Shown: positions 53,829-63,700 of the stretch, one piece after another
How positions within the stretch are numbered: position 1 is the stretch's first letter
Layout of the letters: each line of letters opens with the position of its first letter
Assembly: GCF_014695385.1 (NCBI RefSeq)
Contig: NZ_JACJOD010000030.1
Span: 124,001 to 188,000 of the forward strand
From: Trichocoleus sp. FACHB-46
GTDB taxonomy: Bacteria; Cyanobacteriota; Cyanobacteriia; FACHB-46
Direction of reading: 5' to 3'
DNA: 64,000 nt
The notes under the pieces: model-generated
Seen by the model: only the letters and a program-made list of their open reading frames with translations
What the model was told of the DNA's origin: nothing
Database searches by the model: none
Position numbers and translations under genes: made by a program

Positions 53829-54905
53829 TTATGAAGTTGGAGCTTCTAAGGGTTCAATGATGCCGCCACCGAGCACCACATCTCCGTCGTACCAAACTGC
53901 GGCTTGCCCAGGCGTGACGCTGAACTGAGGTTCATCAAACACTAGCTTGACGCGATCGCTACCATCCTGATCCAGCGGAATCACCGTCACAGGCACCGCA
54001 GGCGATCGATAGCGAATCTGAACTTCTGCACGAATCGGAGTGGTCGGGGCGGCGATCGCGACCCAATTTACTCGCTGCACAGTGCATTCTGCATGCTGTG
54101 CCTCTGTGCGCTCACCTACAATCACTCGATTTCGTCCTGCATCTAGGCCAATCACGTAGAGGGGTTGAGCCGCAGCAATCCCCAAGCCTTTGCGTTGACC
54201 GATGGTGTAGTGATGTACGCCTTCATGCTGGCCCAGTACCCGCCCTGCCTGATCGACAATGTCGCCTTTTTGCGGCGTGATGTACTGATCCAAAAACTTC
54301 TGCATAGAACCGTGGGCTTCAATCAGGCAGAGGTCCTGGCTTTCGGGCTTTTCAGCAGTGTAGAGACCCAGTTCTGCGGCAAGGCGGCGAGTTTCAGTTT
54401 TGGGATGCTCACCCAGCGGAAACAACACCCCAGCCAGAATCTCTTGGCTCAGGTCGTATAAGAAATAGGTTTGGTCTTTGCTGCGATCGACGGCTCGGCG
54501 CAGTTGGTAACGTCCAGTGGCTTCATCAACGGTGATCCGCGCATAGTGCCCGGTGGCAATGCGATCGATGCCGAAGTTCTCGCGGGCGTACTGTAGCATC
54601 GGCCCAAACTTCACGGCTTTGTTGCACTGAGAGCAAGGTAGTGGTGTGATGCCGGCGCTGTAACCCGACACCAAGTAATCAATAATGTAGGTTTGGAAGG
54701 TGTCTCGGATATCGACGATGTGGTGCGGAATTTCTAATTGTTCGCAGATCCGGGCAGCGTCCACCATGCCCTCGGAGCAGCATTGGCCTTTCCCCTTCAT
54801 CAGCCATAGGGTCATGCCAACGACTTCGTAGCCTTGCTGGTGGAGGATGGCGGCTGTAACGGAACTATCAACTCCACCGGAGAGTCCTACCACAACTTTA
54901 TTCAT
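53829..54905 (-). CDS. mnmA: tRNA 2-thiouridine(34) synthase MnmA
   Basis: A 358-residue enzyme that thiolates U34 of tRNAs for Lys, Glu and Gln. The PP-loop [20 protein letters not shown] opens the protein, so the ATG at 54905 is the start; 23 in-frame codons upstream are extra. The two working Cys are in [14 protein letters not shown] and ESQDLCLIE, and GATGHYAR is the tRNA-binding/adenylation element (here IATGHYARI). It is convergent with ndk. Confidence 0.96.
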   Translation of the reverse strand: MNKVVVGLSGGVDSSVTAAILHQQGYEVVGMTLWLMKGKGQCCSEGMVDAARICEQLEIPHHIVDIRDTFQTYIIDYLVSGYSAGITPLPCSQCNKAVKFGPMLQYARENFGIDRIATGHYARITVDEATGRYQLRRAVDRSKDQTYFLYDLSQEILAGVLFPLGEHPKTETRRLAAELGLYTAEKPESQDLCLIEAHGSMQKFLDQYITPQKGDIVDQAGRVLGQHEGVHHYTIGQRKGLGIAAAQPLYVIGLDAGRNRVIVGERTEAQHAECTVQRVNWVAIAAPTTPIRAEVQIRYRSPAVPVTVIPLDQDGSDRVKLVFDEPQFSVTPGQAAVWYDGDVVLGGGIIEPLEAPTS

Positions 54906-55057
54906 GGACTGCCAATACTGCTGAGAGTAAGCTAACTCTCCTAGGCTAACATTCTCTTGCCCAGAGCTTGTCAAGAGATAGCGCTTTTTCCGTGCTACAC
55001 TAACCGCAAATTTTTATCGCCAAAGTATTAGGAAATATCCCTAGGGTTGCGATCGCT

Positions 55058-55885
55058 ATGACCATTCATTCAGGCAACAGATCTAAGAAATCTACTCAAG
55101 AACTGCGCTTATCTGTGGGTGAATTAAAACCTGGAACCCAACCCCGATGGAGCTGGGCTGCGGCACCCTTGGCAATGTTGCTATGCCAAGGTGGACTAGC
55201 GCTGGTAGTTAATGGGGCGATCGCGGCTGAACCGAAAGCCAGTGTGTTAGTGGCGCAGGAATTTAATTTTGAAGCACCACCCCCACCGTCTGATCAGTTT
55301 CCTTCAGTGATTGTGCCCCGTGATCCTACCCTACCCACCTTAGAGCCAGCCCCCGCTCCTTTTCCAAATAGCGCTGCTCCAGTCACCGCGCCATCGCCTA
55401 GCATCCGTGCGCTGCCCTCAGAAACCTATCTAGTTTTTGTGAATGGCAATAGCCCCTTAATGCTGGACCAAGTGAGACGAGTCGAGCCAGAGGCTTTTCG
55501 CAAAGAATATCGAGGCCGTACAGTCATCCAAGTGGGGCAATTTATCGACCAATCGAATGCTAGACGGCGAGCCGAGGCATTGCAAGACCAAGGCATTCGC
55601 GCTGAAGTTGCCCAAGTTTCTGGCAGTGGTAGTGGCAATTCAGCATCAGCCAAGCCGAAGGGCTATTATGTGGTGGTTCCAGCGGGAAATAGAGAACTTG
55701 CCGCCATTCGAGATCAAGTGAAACGGCTAGCAGGCGACCTACGGGTGAACGTGATTCCCCGAGAAAAGCCGAGAGGTCAGCACATTGCGGTGGGGCCTTT
55801 CACCAATTGGGATGCTGCGAATTCTTGGAATCGCTATGTCAAAGATTTCGGCATTAACAATGCGCGAGTTTACTACGGACGCTAA
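55058..55885 (+). CDS. Exported protein with two SPOR-like repeats
   Basis: A 275-residue protein. A basic N-terminus is followed by a hydrophobic segment (AAAPLAMLLCQGGLALVVN) and an Ala-rich cleavage-like region (AIAAEPKA), so export is likely. A Pro-rich linker leads to two SPOR-like units: YLVFVNGNSPLMLDQVRRVE with VIQVGQFIDQSNARRRAEAL, and YYVVVPAGNRELAAIRDQVK with HIAVGPFTNWDAANSWNRYV. SPOR domains bind denuded peptidoglycan at division sites. A role at the cell wall is a reasonable inference. It lies 45 bases before the NAD(P)HX repair gene. Confidence 0.8.
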   Translation: MTIHSGNRSKKSTQELRLSVGELKPGTQPRWSWAAAPLAMLLCQGGLALVVNGAIAAEPKASVLVAQEFNFEAPPPPSDQFPSVIVPRDPTLPTLEPAPAPFPNSAAPVTAPSPSIRALPSETYLVFVNGNSPLMLDQVRRVEPEAFRKEYRGRTVIQVGQFIDQSNARRRAEALQDQGIRAEVAQVSGSGSGNSASAKPKGYYVVVPAGNRELAAIRDQVKRLAGDLRVNVIPREKPRGQHIAVGPFTNWDAANSWNRYVKDFGINNARVYYGR

Positions 55886-55930
55886 AGCTGGCTAGCGATC
55901 GCTTGAATCAGTAGGTGGGGGAATAGCACT

Positions 55931-57490
55931 GTGGCTCCAGGACAAAACAGGCTAGAGCAAATTCAGCAGTTTATCGTGACTGCCGAGCAAATGCGGGCGA
56001 TCGAGGGACGGGCATTTGCGGCGGGTATGCCTGTGGCTGCACTGATGGAAAAAGTGGCTGGCTTGATCACGCGACGAGTGCAAGCGCTATATCCACTCTC
56101 TACTCATCAAAAAGTTGGGGTGCTGGTGGGGCCAGGGCATAACGGCGGAGATGCCCTAGTCGTGGCGCGGGAGCTGCACTTGCAAGGCTATGAAGTGGTC
56201 ATCTATCGCCCATTTTCTAGGCTGAAAGAGTTAACCCAGCAGCACGCTCAGTATGCCGAGAGTTTGGGCATTGCCTTGGTAAACGAGATAGAAGCTCTGC
56301 AATCCTGTGATTGGTTGATTGATGGCCTGTTTGGGTTTGGGCTAGAGCGATCGCTCTCTGCTTCCATCGCCGAAGCTGTGAATCAGATTAATCAATGGTC
56401 AGTGCCAGTCGTGAGCATTGATTTACCTTCTGGTCTGCACACCGATACAGGAGCCGCTTTAGGAACGGCGATTCGAGCCACCCAAACTCTGTGTTTAGGA
56501 TTATGGAAGCTAGGACTTCTGCAAGACAACGCCTTGGAGTATGTCGGGACTGCCGAGTTAATTGATTTCGGCTTGCCTCTAGCGGATATTGAGGCAGTAC
56601 TGGCTGATTCTCCGTGCATCCATCGAGTCACACCGCAGAGTGCGATCGCCAATCTGCCCCTCCCTCGGTCCGCCACCACCCACAAATACAAAATGGGGCA
56701 CTTACTAGCCATCTGCGGCTCTCATCGTTATACAGGCGGAGCGATTCTGACGGCATTAGGAGCACGAGCTAGTGGTGTGGGCATGCTCTCTGTCGCAGTC
56801 CCAGAATCAATTAAGCCGTTGCTTTCTGCTCAGTTACCCGAAGCCCTAATCATTGGTTGCCCAGAAAACAGCAGTGGCGCGATCGCTCAGCTACCTGAAA
56901 GCGTAGAACTCAGTTCTTACAATGCGATCGCTTGTGGTCCCGGTCTGACGATGGATGCCAGCACTGTAGTTGAGCGAGTTATAGCTAGCGATCGCCCTTT
57001 AGTTCTAGATGCCGATGGCTTAAACGTGTTGGCTCAAGCAGGTACCATCCCAACTCTCACTCAACGCCAAGCTCCTACCATCCTCACACCCCATTTCGGG
57101 GAATTTAAGCGCTTGTTTCCTGAAATCGCAGCGGGGATGACAAATCGAGTGATCGCAGTCCGAGAAGCAGCTCAACAAACGGGAGCGGTGGTGTTGCTGA
57201 AAGGAGCCAGAGTCGCGATCGCGAATCCAGATGGCACCGTTTGGATCAACCCAGCCAGTACACCTGCCCTAGCGCGGGGTGGTAGTGGTGATGTGCTGAC
57301 AGGTTTGATTGGAGGACTACTAGCGCAAGATATGTTGCAGTCGGCTCCAATCGAGGCAGCAGTACAAACGGGGGTTTGGTGGCATGCCGAAGCAGGAATG
57401 CTTGCGGCTCAGGAACGCACAGAGTTAGGGGTTGATGCGTTTACGCTGACCCAATATTTGATGCCAGCTTTGCGATCGCATTTACAATAG
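55931..57490 (+). CDS. nnr: Bifunctional NAD(P)H-hydrate epimerase / ADP- or ATP-dependent dehydratase
   Basis: A 519-residue fusion that repairs hydrated NAD(P)H. The N-terminal YjeF_N part (epimerase) has VLVGPGHNGGDALVVARELH and IDLPSGLHTDTGA. The C-terminal carbohydrate-kinase-like part (dehydratase) has HKYKMGHLLAICGSHRYTGG, CGPGLTMDAST, ILTPHFGEFKRLF and ARGGSGDVLTGLIGGLLAQ, the nucleotide-binding GSGD motif. The start is GTG. Both active halves look complete. Confidence 0.94.
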   Translation: MAPGQNRLEQIQQFIVTAEQMRAIEGRAFAAGMPVAALMEKVAGLITRRVQALYPLSTHQKVGVLVGPGHNGGDALVVARELHLQGYEVVIYRPFSRLKELTQQHAQYAESLGIALVNEIEALQSCDWLIDGLFGFGLERSLSASIAEAVNQINQWSVPVVSIDLPSGLHTDTGAALGTAIRATQTLCLGLWKLGLLQDNALEYVGTAELIDFGLPLADIEAVLADSPCIHRVTPQSAIANLPLPRSATTHKYKMGHLLAICGSHRYTGGAILTALGARASGVGMLSVAVPESIKPLLSAQLPEALIIGCPENSSGAIAQLPESVELSSYNAIACGPGLTMDASTVVERVIASDRPLVLDADGLNVLAQAGTIPTLTQRQAPTILTPHFGEFKRLFPEIAAGMTNRVIAVREAAQQTGAVVLLKGARVAIANPDGTVWINPASTPALARGGSGDVLTGLIGGLLAQDMLQSAPIEAAVQTGVWWHAEAGMLAAQERTELGVDAFTLTQYLMPALRSHLQ

Positions 57491-57781
57491 CAAGACCTAA
57501 CCCCCAGCCCCTTCCCTGTAGGGAAGGGGAGCTAGAGTTTCAAAGTCCCTCGCCTCTCAGGAGAGGGATTTAGGGAGAGGTCTGTTGCCCGTTCGCTCCT
57601 CACCCGCTACTTGGATGAACACCAAAAAAACTATCTACCCTGGCAAGATTTCTTGGAAGTTCGCGATCGCCTAACTGAGCACCTTGAGAAGACTACGGCG
57701 ATCGCCTAGGGGATTCAAGAAAAAACGATCGCCCCTGTTTTAGAAGCGATCGCCTGTAATTAACTCAATTGCAAATCAGCC
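57491..57781. other. Repeat-rich intergenic region with a short coding-like remnant
   Basis: Next to the nnr stop is the hairpin CCCCTTCCC-TGTA-GGGAAGGGG (57508-57529), then CCTCTC-A-GGAGAGG (57552-57564). From 57584 a frame reads VARSLLTRYLDEHQKNYLPW, continues with codon-like character into DFLEVRDRLTEHLEK and stops at TAG 57709. It has no start and may be the tail of a lost gene. Two HIP1-rich stretches follow. Confidence 0.4.
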
Positions 57782-58603
57782 TTAGTCAAACCAACCCAGG
57801 TCAGAATCAGAAGTAGTGTTGCTAGGATAGTGCTTGTGCATTGAGTGTTGAGGAATGCGCTCCTGTAGCACAATGCGATGCGATCGGTAGTCTCGGTTGC
57901 CTGAATCAGGCGCAGGAGACTGAGGCACCCTTGCCAACTGTACACTTTGGGGTTTAGCAGGTTCCTTCTTTGCTGCTGCCCTATGTGCTGGTACGAGTGC
58001 TGCCCTAGCTGGGGGTTCTGACTTAGCTGCGGGTTCTGGCTTAGCGTTGGATTCAGTCAGTTGCAGAATCACCTTCTTGGCTTCCTCCAGCTCAGACTCC
58101 AGCTTCTTGCTGTGCTTCACTTCGGTCTGCAACTTATGAGACAACGACTTTTGCTCATCCAAATCTGTTTGGATGGCAGTAATTTTGTCTAATAAGGACT
58201 TTTCAGTTTTCCGAGCCGCTTCTAAATCTTTGCGTAACTCTGCGATCGTGGCTTCTAAGCTTGAAGTGCTACCTGTAGCTGGCTTAGGGCTAGCATCATC
58301 ATCACTGTGATTCGCCTTACTAGTAGCCTGCTTTGTAGCAGCAGCTTTAGCAGGGGTGGATTTGCCACCTGCACTAGAACCACGCTTAGATTTAGCCGCC
58401 GTATCTTCAGGCTGCTCAGGAGCGGCAACAGGTTGAGCCTTGACATCTACAGTCTGTGCTGAGGCGGGCTCGGCATTATTAGGGGTATTGTGGGACGTTT
58501 GCACCAACTCCTGACTCCTTTCAACAGTTCCAACTACTTCTGATTCTAGGGACTTCTGAGCCTCCTCTCGCAGCAAATCGCCCAAGCCTTTCTTCACCAT
58601 CAC
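57782..58603 (-). CDS. Disordered coiled-coil partner of the ParA-type ATPase (McdB-like candidate)
   Basis: A 273-residue protein. It begins [20 protein letters not shown]; the K-K-G-L-G-x-L-L start resembles the N-terminal peptide of ParB/Spo0J that stimulates ParA. A long disordered stretch rich in Ala, Lys, Thr and Pro follows (~30-120). Residues ~120-200 form a predicted coiled coil ([37 protein letters not shown]). The end is polar with a last SDLGWFD that holds the only Trp. It has no ParB nuclease/CTPase or HTH domain. Its start overlaps the ParA stop. A small acidic-basic disordered protein with coiled coil and terminal Trp fits McdB, the carboxysome adaptor; other ParA cargo adaptors remain possible. 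Confidence 0.7.
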   Translation of the reverse strand: MMVKKGLGDLLREEAQKSLESEVVGTVERSQELVQTSHNTPNNAEPASAQTVDVKAQPVAAPEQPEDTAAKSKRGSSAGGKSTPAKAAATKQATSKANHSDDDASPKPATGSTSSLEATIAELRKDLEAARKTEKSLLDKITAIQTDLDEQKSLSHKLQTEVKHSKKLESELEEAKKVILQLTESNAKPEPAAKSEPPARAALVPAHRAAAKKEPAKPQSVQLARVPQSPAPDSGNRDYRSHRIVLQERIPQHSMHKHYPSNTTSDSDLGWFD

Positions 58604-59250
58604 TTCCTCCAGTCTCTCTGTATCTCTTCTGCAACTCGACGGTAGTCTGCCTCAGCCTCACGAGCATTTTTGCCCCGCCATTGCATAATGGATGCCCCAT
58701 CTAAAGCTGCGCGCTCATGAGCTTTATACGCTCGAATGAAAGCATTACAAGCAGGGATGCCTAACTCTAGCAATGTATTTTGAGCTTCTAGCGCTTCTGC
58801 CAAACTGCGCGGATCAACTCTGGTCAACAGCACTCGGTGCATTACGCCCGTGGGTATCACCGCCGTTTTCACTGTTTCAATCAACACCGTTAAATCCATT
58901 GGCGCAGGAGGGCTGGGAAGTACAAGATAATCCGCCGCTGGCACCACTGCTGCTAAAGCATCCGAACCAAGCGCAGGTGGCGTATCAACCACAATTAACT
59001 CGTAACCTTTTACTTTTCGCAGGTCTGCGAGGCGCGTGGCATCTGTCTCGCGTCTTAAATCAAAGCCAATGCCCTTTTCACTCCGCTCCACCCACCAACT
59101 GGCAGAATGTTGCGGATCTGAGTCCACTAGCAACACCCGATACTTGTCTGAGAATGCTGCTGCCAGATTAACTGCTGTAGTCGTCTTGCCAACTCCGCCC
59201 TTCCCATTCAGTACAGCGAGGATCTTTTGTGGCGAGGACGCTGACTTCAA
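58600..59250 (-). CDS. ParA-family positioning ATPase (McdA-like candidate)
   Basis: A 216-residue Walker-type ATPase with the deviant Walker [21 protein letters not shown] including the signature Lys, Walker A' [13 protein letters not shown], and Walker [16 protein letters not shown]. It lacks an N-terminal HTH, so it is of the small ParA (type Ib/MipZ-like) group that forms gradients on the nucleoid and moves a cargo. The four-base overlap with the coiled-coil gene after it shows the two act together. There is no parS-like repeat or ParB beside it, which argues against plasmid or chromosome partition and for protein-cargo placement, such as carboxysomes. It is divergent from lysC. Confidence 0.85.
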   Translation of the reverse strand: MKSASSPQKILAVLNGKGGVGKTTTAVNLAAAFSDKYRVLLVDSDPQHSASWWVERSEKGIGFDLRRETDATRLADLRKVKGYELIVVDTPPALGSDALAAVVPAADYLVLPSPPAPMDLTVLIETVKTAVIPTGVMHRVLLTRVDPRSLAEALEAQNTLLELGIPACNAFIRAYKAHERAALDGASIMQWRGKNAREAEADYRRVAEEIQRDWRK

Positions 59251-59537
59251 AGATGATCTCCTTTAATGCGGTCTAGAAGTTGGCTAGTTGAATGCTATCT
59301 AAGCACCTCTGAGGTCGAATATACATCGTTCCTAGGAGTAAAAATTGTTTGGTTTCGATTCTTATTGGCTAGCATTGCCAAAAAACTTGTAAGGTTTATT
59401 CTCAATCTTGCTGTTTCGGCCTAGTCCATTCTGATAAGTTTATTAGGTTAATTTAATTATTAGTACCTGCCTGCTCCCTGACAGATTTGACGCTACAACT
59501 GTTCACAGCAGAGTGGGAGGGTTGTAGGGGAAGGGTC

Positions 59538-61355
59538 ATGGCGCTGATTGTCCAGAAGTACGGTGGAACGTCTGTTGGTTCGGTAGAACGCATTCAAGCA
59601 GTTGCTCAGCGAGTGGTAAAGGCAGTTAAAGCTGGCAACTCCTTGGTGGTGGTGGTTTCAGCAATGGGGAAAACTACCGATGGTTTGGTCAAGTTAGCCC
59701 ACGAAATTTCGACTCAACCCAATCGGCGGGAGATGGATATGCTGCTCTCGACCGGGGAGCAAGTTTCGATCGCCCTGCTTAGTATGGCGATTCAAGAACT
59801 CGGTCAGCCTGCCATTTCCATGACGGGGGCACAAGTGGGCATTGTCACCGAAGCCGAACATAGTCGTGCCCGGATTCTGCACATTCAGCCCGATCGCGTC
59901 CAACGCCAACTAGAAGCAGGAAAAGTTGTGGTTGTGGCAGGGTTCCAGGGGGTTGCTAGTCGCGAAGAACTAGAGATTACCACCTTGGGTCGGGGTGGTT
60001 CCGACACCTCAGCGGTGGCATTAGCGGCAGCCCTCCGAGCCGATGTCTGCGAAATTTACACCGATGTCCCTGGCATCTTGACCACCGATCCTCGCTTGGT
60101 GCCAGACGCGCAACTGATGACTGAAATTACCTGCGACGAAATGTTGGAACTGGCAAGTTTAGGAGCTAAGGTTCTGCATCCGCGCGCAGTAGAAATTGCC
60201 CGAAACTATGGCGTGCCTTTGGTGGTGCGTTCTAGCTGGACAGAGGAGCCTGGAACCAAAGTTGTTTCACCCACACCGCAACCTCGCCCCCTGGAAAATT
60301 TAGAACTGGCGCGTCCTGTTGATGGCGTAGAGTTTGACACCGACCAAGCCAAGGTGGCTTTGCTGCACATTCCCGATCGCCCTGGAGTTGCAGCCCGATT
60401 GTTCGGTGAGATTGCTACCCAAGACTTAGATGTAGACCTGATTATTCAATCTATTCATGAGGGCAACTCCAACGACATCGCCTTCACGGTCACCAAGAAC
60501 TCTTTAAACCGAGCTGAAGCTGTAGCCGCCGCGATTGTACCTGCTTTGGGCGCACAACTTGGCCTAGGGCCAGATGCTGCCGATGTCATGGTGCAACGCC
60601 AAATTGCCAAAGTCAGTATTGCGGGCGCAGGGATGATTGGTCGGCCTGGGGTGGCCGCGCAAATGTTTTCTACCTTGGCAGCCGCAGGCGTCAACATCCA
60701 GATGATTTCCACCTCAGAGGTGAAAGTGAGCTGCGTGATCGATGCGGAGGATTGCGATCGCGCCATTGCTGCCTTGTGCGAAACCTTTGAGGTTCACAGT
60801 TCCTCCGCCAAGCTCACGCCAGCCGTGGAAGTTCATACTCCCGACGAACCCCCAGTGCGGGGTGTGGCCCTAGACCTGAATCAAGCGCGTCTCGCCATCC
60901 GACACGTCCCCGATCGCCCTGGCATGGCCGCAAAAATCTTCCAGATCTTGGCTGAGCAAAACATCAGCGTGGACATGATCATCCAGTCTCAGCGCTGCCG
61001 AGTGGTCAACGGAGCCAGCACCCGCGATATCGCCTGCACCGTGGCGCAAATCGATGCTGAAGCTGCCCGCGCCGTACTCGAAAAAGCTGCTCCTGAGCTA
61101 GGCTGTGGTGAGATTGTCGTAGACTCTGCGATCGCCAAAGTCAGCATTGTTGGGACTGGCATGGTGGGCAAACCAGGCATCGCCGCCCAGATGTTTGAGG
61201 CGCTATCTCAACACCAAATCAATATCCAAATGATTGCTACCTCCGAGATCAAAGTCAGTTGCGTTGTGGCTCAAGACCAAGGCACGACTGCTCTCCAAGC
61301 CATCCACGCCGCTTTCAATCTCTCTGGTAGCCAAAAAATCCAAGTTCCCGCTTAG
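59538..61355 (+). CDS. lysC: Aspartate kinase with four ACT domains
   Basis: A 605-residue enzyme that phosphorylates aspartate, the first step toward Lys, Thr and Met. The ATG at 59538 gives [20 protein letters not shown]; 17 in-frame codons upstream are extra. The kinase domain has [14 protein letters not shown] and [18 protein letters not shown]. Two near-identical halves follow, each with a pair of ACT domains ([17 protein letters not shown] / [18 protein letters not shown], then [17 protein letters not shown] / [18 protein letters not shown]). Four ACT domains are usual for cyanobacterial LysC and give feedback control by Lys and Thr. Confidence 0.96.
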   Translation: MALIVQKYGGTSVGSVERIQAVAQRVVKAVKAGNSLVVVVSAMGKTTDGLVKLAHEISTQPNRREMDMLLSTGEQVSIALLSMAIQELGQPAISMTGAQVGIVTEAEHSRARILHIQPDRVQRQLEAGKVVVVAGFQGVASREELEITTLGRGGSDTSAVALAAALRADVCEIYTDVPGILTTDPRLVPDAQLMTEITCDEMLELASLGAKVLHPRAVEIARNYGVPLVVRSSWTEEPGTKVVSPTPQPRPLENLELARPVDGVEFDTDQAKVALLHIPDRPGVAARLFGEIATQDLDVDLIIQSIHEGNSNDIAFTVTKNSLNRAEAVAAAIVPALGAQLGLGPDAADVMVQRQIAKVSIAGAGMIGRPGVAAQMFSTLAAAGVNIQMISTSEVKVSCVIDAEDCDRAIAALCETFEVHSSSAKLTPAVEVHTPDEPPVRGVALDLNQARLAIRHVPDRPGMAAKIFQILAEQNISVDMIIQSQRCRVVNGASTRDIACTVAQIDAEAARAVLEKAAPELGCGEIVVDSAIAKVSIVGTGMVGKPGIAAQMFEALSQHQINIQMIATSEIKVSCVVAQDQGTTALQAIHAAFNLSGSQKIQVPA

Positions 61356-61373
61356 AGCACCTAACCCCTCAGT

Positions 61374-61396
61374 CCCCTTCCCTCGCAGGGAAGGGG
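61374..61396. terminator. Hairpin between lysC and exbD
   Basis: CCCCTTCCCT-CGC-AGGGAAGGGG is a perfect 10-bp stem just after the lysC stop, in the gap between convergent genes. It matches the hairpin at 57508 almost exactly in sequence. Confidence 0.65.
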
Positions 61397-61418
61397 AAGC
61401 GAAGATTCTTTGGGGGTT

Positions 61419-62138
61419 TTACTGAGGAGCCGCTTCAGGTGCGATCGGTTGAGTCAAGGTACCTGTTGAATTTGGCCCAGCGCCATTTGCTCCAGTACCG
61501 TTGGGTCCAGTACCATTCGGTCCAGCACCATTCGGTCCAGCACCATTTGGCACCTGTCCCGGACTGGGGAATAGCTGCACATTGGGATTAAATGTGGGAG
61601 ATGGATTAGCTCCTGGCGGCTCTAGATTTAATGGATAGGGTGAGGCACCAGGCAACGGCGCTCCACCTGGAAGTGGAGCAACACCAGGCAAAGTAGGATT
61701 GGCAGGGTTTGTCTGATTTCCAGCAGGGTTTGGACTACCAGGTAAGGTCGCTAAAGCCACGCGATCGCCCCCTACCGAGCGCAACAAATCCAGCACCCGC
61801 ACCACATCATCATAAATTGCGGTTTTGGGCGCATACAGCACAATCATGCCGTCAGGATTGGTTTGTTGATAGCCCAGAAGTTGCTGATAAAGTACAGCCT
61901 CCGTCACCGGATTTTGGTCAATGTAAGTCTGCCCGACCGAATCGATACTGACTACCAACATCTGACGCATTTGGGTAGCAGCAGTACCCGCTTGGGGTAG
62001 ATCCACGTTGATAGCTTGCTGTCGCGTCAGTTGCAGAGCTGCCAAAATGAAAAATGTCAGGATACAAAAGATGACATCAATCAGCGGAATAATCTGGATT
62101 TGAACTTCTTCGCCGGGAGACTCCAGGTTGATTTTCAT
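61419..62138 (-). CDS. exbD: Biopolymer transport protein ExbD/TolR with a repetitive tail
   Basis: A 239-residue protein. MKINLESPGEEVQIQIIPLI leads to one membrane helix with the conserved Asp (PLIDVIFCILTFFILAALQL), then the periplasmic domain (VDLPQAGTAATQMRQMLVVS, MIVLYAPKTAIYDDVVRVLD). It works with the ExbB-type channel encoded just upstream to turn the proton gradient into motion of outer-membrane machinery. After residue ~140 comes a ~100-residue Pro/Gly/Asn-rich tail ending in PNGAGPNGAGPNGTG repeats; ordinary ExbD has ~140 residues. No tonB gene is adjacent. Confidence 0.92.
   Translation of the reverse strand: MKINLESPGEEVQIQIIPLIDVIFCILTFFILAALQLTRQQAINVDLPQAGTAATQMRQMLVVSIDSVGQTYIDQNPVTEAVLYQQLLGYQQTNPDGMIVLYAPKTAIYDDVVRVLDLLRSVGGDRVALATLPGSPNPAGNQTNPANPTLPGVAPLPGGAPLPGASPYPLNLEPPGANPSPTFNPNVQLFPSPGQVPNGAGPNGAGPNGTGPNGTGANGAGPNSTGTLTQPIAPEAAPQ
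61475..61550. repeat. 15-bp tandem repeats coding for PNGxG units in exbD
   Basis: Five to six copies of a 15-base unit of the type CCATTCGGTCCAGCA lie head to tail in the 3' part of exbD and encode Pro-Asn-Gly-Ala/Thr-Gly. Neighbouring copies differ by one to three bases, so expansion by slippage or unequal exchange is likely. Confidence 0.75.
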
Positions 62139-62165
62139 GACCTTGTGAAAATAGGGGCAGCAAAC

Positions 62166-62882
62166 TTAATAGTCAGTCAGGTTAGGAGTATCCGTTTTTG
62201 TCTCCGAAGTAGAAGGATAGGTAGCGGCAGCACTGCCTACCAAAGGCGAAACCCCTTTTCTTTCCAGCCATTGCTGGCGGTGGAGGAGCTCTAAATCGTT
62301 ACCAGCTTTGCGAAATAGTTTCACTTGATTAAACAGCAGACCTTGAAATAGTCGATAGAATGCTAACGCCAAAATTGCCACAATTAGGCCAGCGGCTGTA
62401 CTAATCAACGCTTCACCAATACCAGTGGTAACCCCTGCTGTAGAAGCAGTACCAATGTCACCAATCCGAATCGATCGCAGCGATTGGATCAAGCCCACGA
62501 CTGTTCCTAAAAGTCCTAAGAGCGGAGAGAGCGCAATCACTGCTTCCAACGCTTTGTCACCTCGGCGCATAGAGGCCAATTCTTCATCAGCAGAGGCTTC
62601 CAACGCCAGCTTAAATAACTCTGGGTCAGGATTTTGTAGTCTTAGAGGCGCATAGAGAAAACGCCCAACGGGTTGATCGTCAGCTCTTCTAGCCAAGTCG
62701 GCAGCTTTACCCCAGTCATGCGGTGCTGCATCCATCACCCGTTCTACTATTTCTTTCTCTTGGGTCAAGATGCGAGACCAAAACCACAAGCGTTCAATAA
62801 TGGCACTCAGAGCAATGATCGACAAGACCAGCAACGGCCACATTGCGATTCCGCCCTTCTGAAATAGCTCTGCAATATTCAC
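62166..62882 (-). CDS. exbB: MotA/TolQ/ExbB proton channel family protein
   Basis: A ~238-residue protein with three membrane helices. The GTG at 62882 gives the usual start [20 protein letters not shown]; an ORF extension of 20 codons upstream is not family-like. [20 protein letters not shown] and [20 protein letters not shown] are the signature pore helices. It forms the proton channel with ExbD, 27 bases downstream on the same strand. Confidence 0.93.
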   Translation of the reverse strand: MNIAELFQKGGIAMWPLLVLSIIALSAIIERLWFWSRILTQEKEIVERVMDAAPHDWGKAADLARRADDQPVGRFLYAPLRLQNPDPELFKLALEASADEELASMRRGDKALEAVIALSPLLGLLGTVVGLIQSLRSIRIGDIGTASTAGVTTGIGEALISTAAGLIVAILALAFYRLFQGLLFNQVKLFRKAGNDLELLHRQQWLERKGVSPLVGSAAATYPSTSETKTDTPNLTDY

Positions 62883-63100
62883 AGTTATTTCCTGCCTCCG
62901 TGCATTCCTCAAGCCAGCATTTTCTCTACAGGGTACCTGCAATTGGTGCCAAGAAGTAGAGAGCGATCGCCCGCTGAAATAGTTTCTAGAAAATTAAAAG
63001 AGTTTTTTAAGTAGAGCTTGCCGACCGGATGCACCAGATATCCACACCAGAAATTCTATGCAAAATTTGCCAAAATCAAGATAACTTCAAAGGCAAGCTT

Positions 63101-63430
63101 ATGAACTTCTCTATTCAATCCGTTTACAACTGGTACCGCGACACCATCCGGAACCCCAAATATCGTTGGTGGATTATTCTCGGCTCGTTGCTGTACTTAT
63201 TCAGCCCGATTGATATTGCGCCCGATTTTATCCCTGTGATTGGTTGGATCGACGATACCGTCATTCTGACCCTCCTAATTGGTGAAGTCTCCCAGATGTT
63301 AACCGCCCGCTTGAAGTCTGCCTCTAAGCCTACTGAGTCAGATGAAGCTTTCGAGTACACCAATAATGCCTCTGCGACTGGTTCTGGTGGTTCCAGCACA
63401 GTTGATGTAGATGCTGTTTCTGTTAAATAG
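63101..63430 (+). CDS. YkvA family protein (DUF1232)
   Basis: A 109-residue protein starting MNFSIQSVYNWYRDTIRNPK. The DUF1232 core is WIILGSLLYLFSPIDIAPDF followed by IPVIGWIDDTVILTLL, a single hydrophobic helical hairpin with the conserved P-I-D-x-x-P-D. Its function is unknown. The tail is Ser/Thr/Gly-rich. The ATG at 63101 is preferred to one 24 codons upstream. Confidence 0.9.
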   Translation: MNFSIQSVYNWYRDTIRNPKYRWWIILGSLLYLFSPIDIAPDFIPVIGWIDDTVILTLLIGEVSQMLTARLKSASKPTESDEAFEYTNNASATGSGGSSTVDVDAVSVK

Positions 63431-63700
63431 TGCTGCATAGTGCCGCTAAATGATGGGGAAGTCGCGATCGCCCCATGCCACCACTAATACTCCTGCATCA
63501 CTTACAACTGCATAACTTCTATCGCCCCTCCGGATTGGTGCTCGTTAATGACCAGACTAGAGGGGATTTTGCTGTGCTTTTTGGCTTTGGGGCAGACTTA
63601 TGGCCTTTTTTGAGATAAAGAGATCTAGCTGGATTTCTGCTAACTCAGTTAATCTTCATTAGCCTAGTAGGTACATTGCTGTTGATAGCTGTGGTTTTAG

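Noticed and set aside
63475-63618. 47-codon frame between the DUF1232 gene and the sensor gene
   Set aside because: It has no ribosome site, recognisable pattern or neighbour support.
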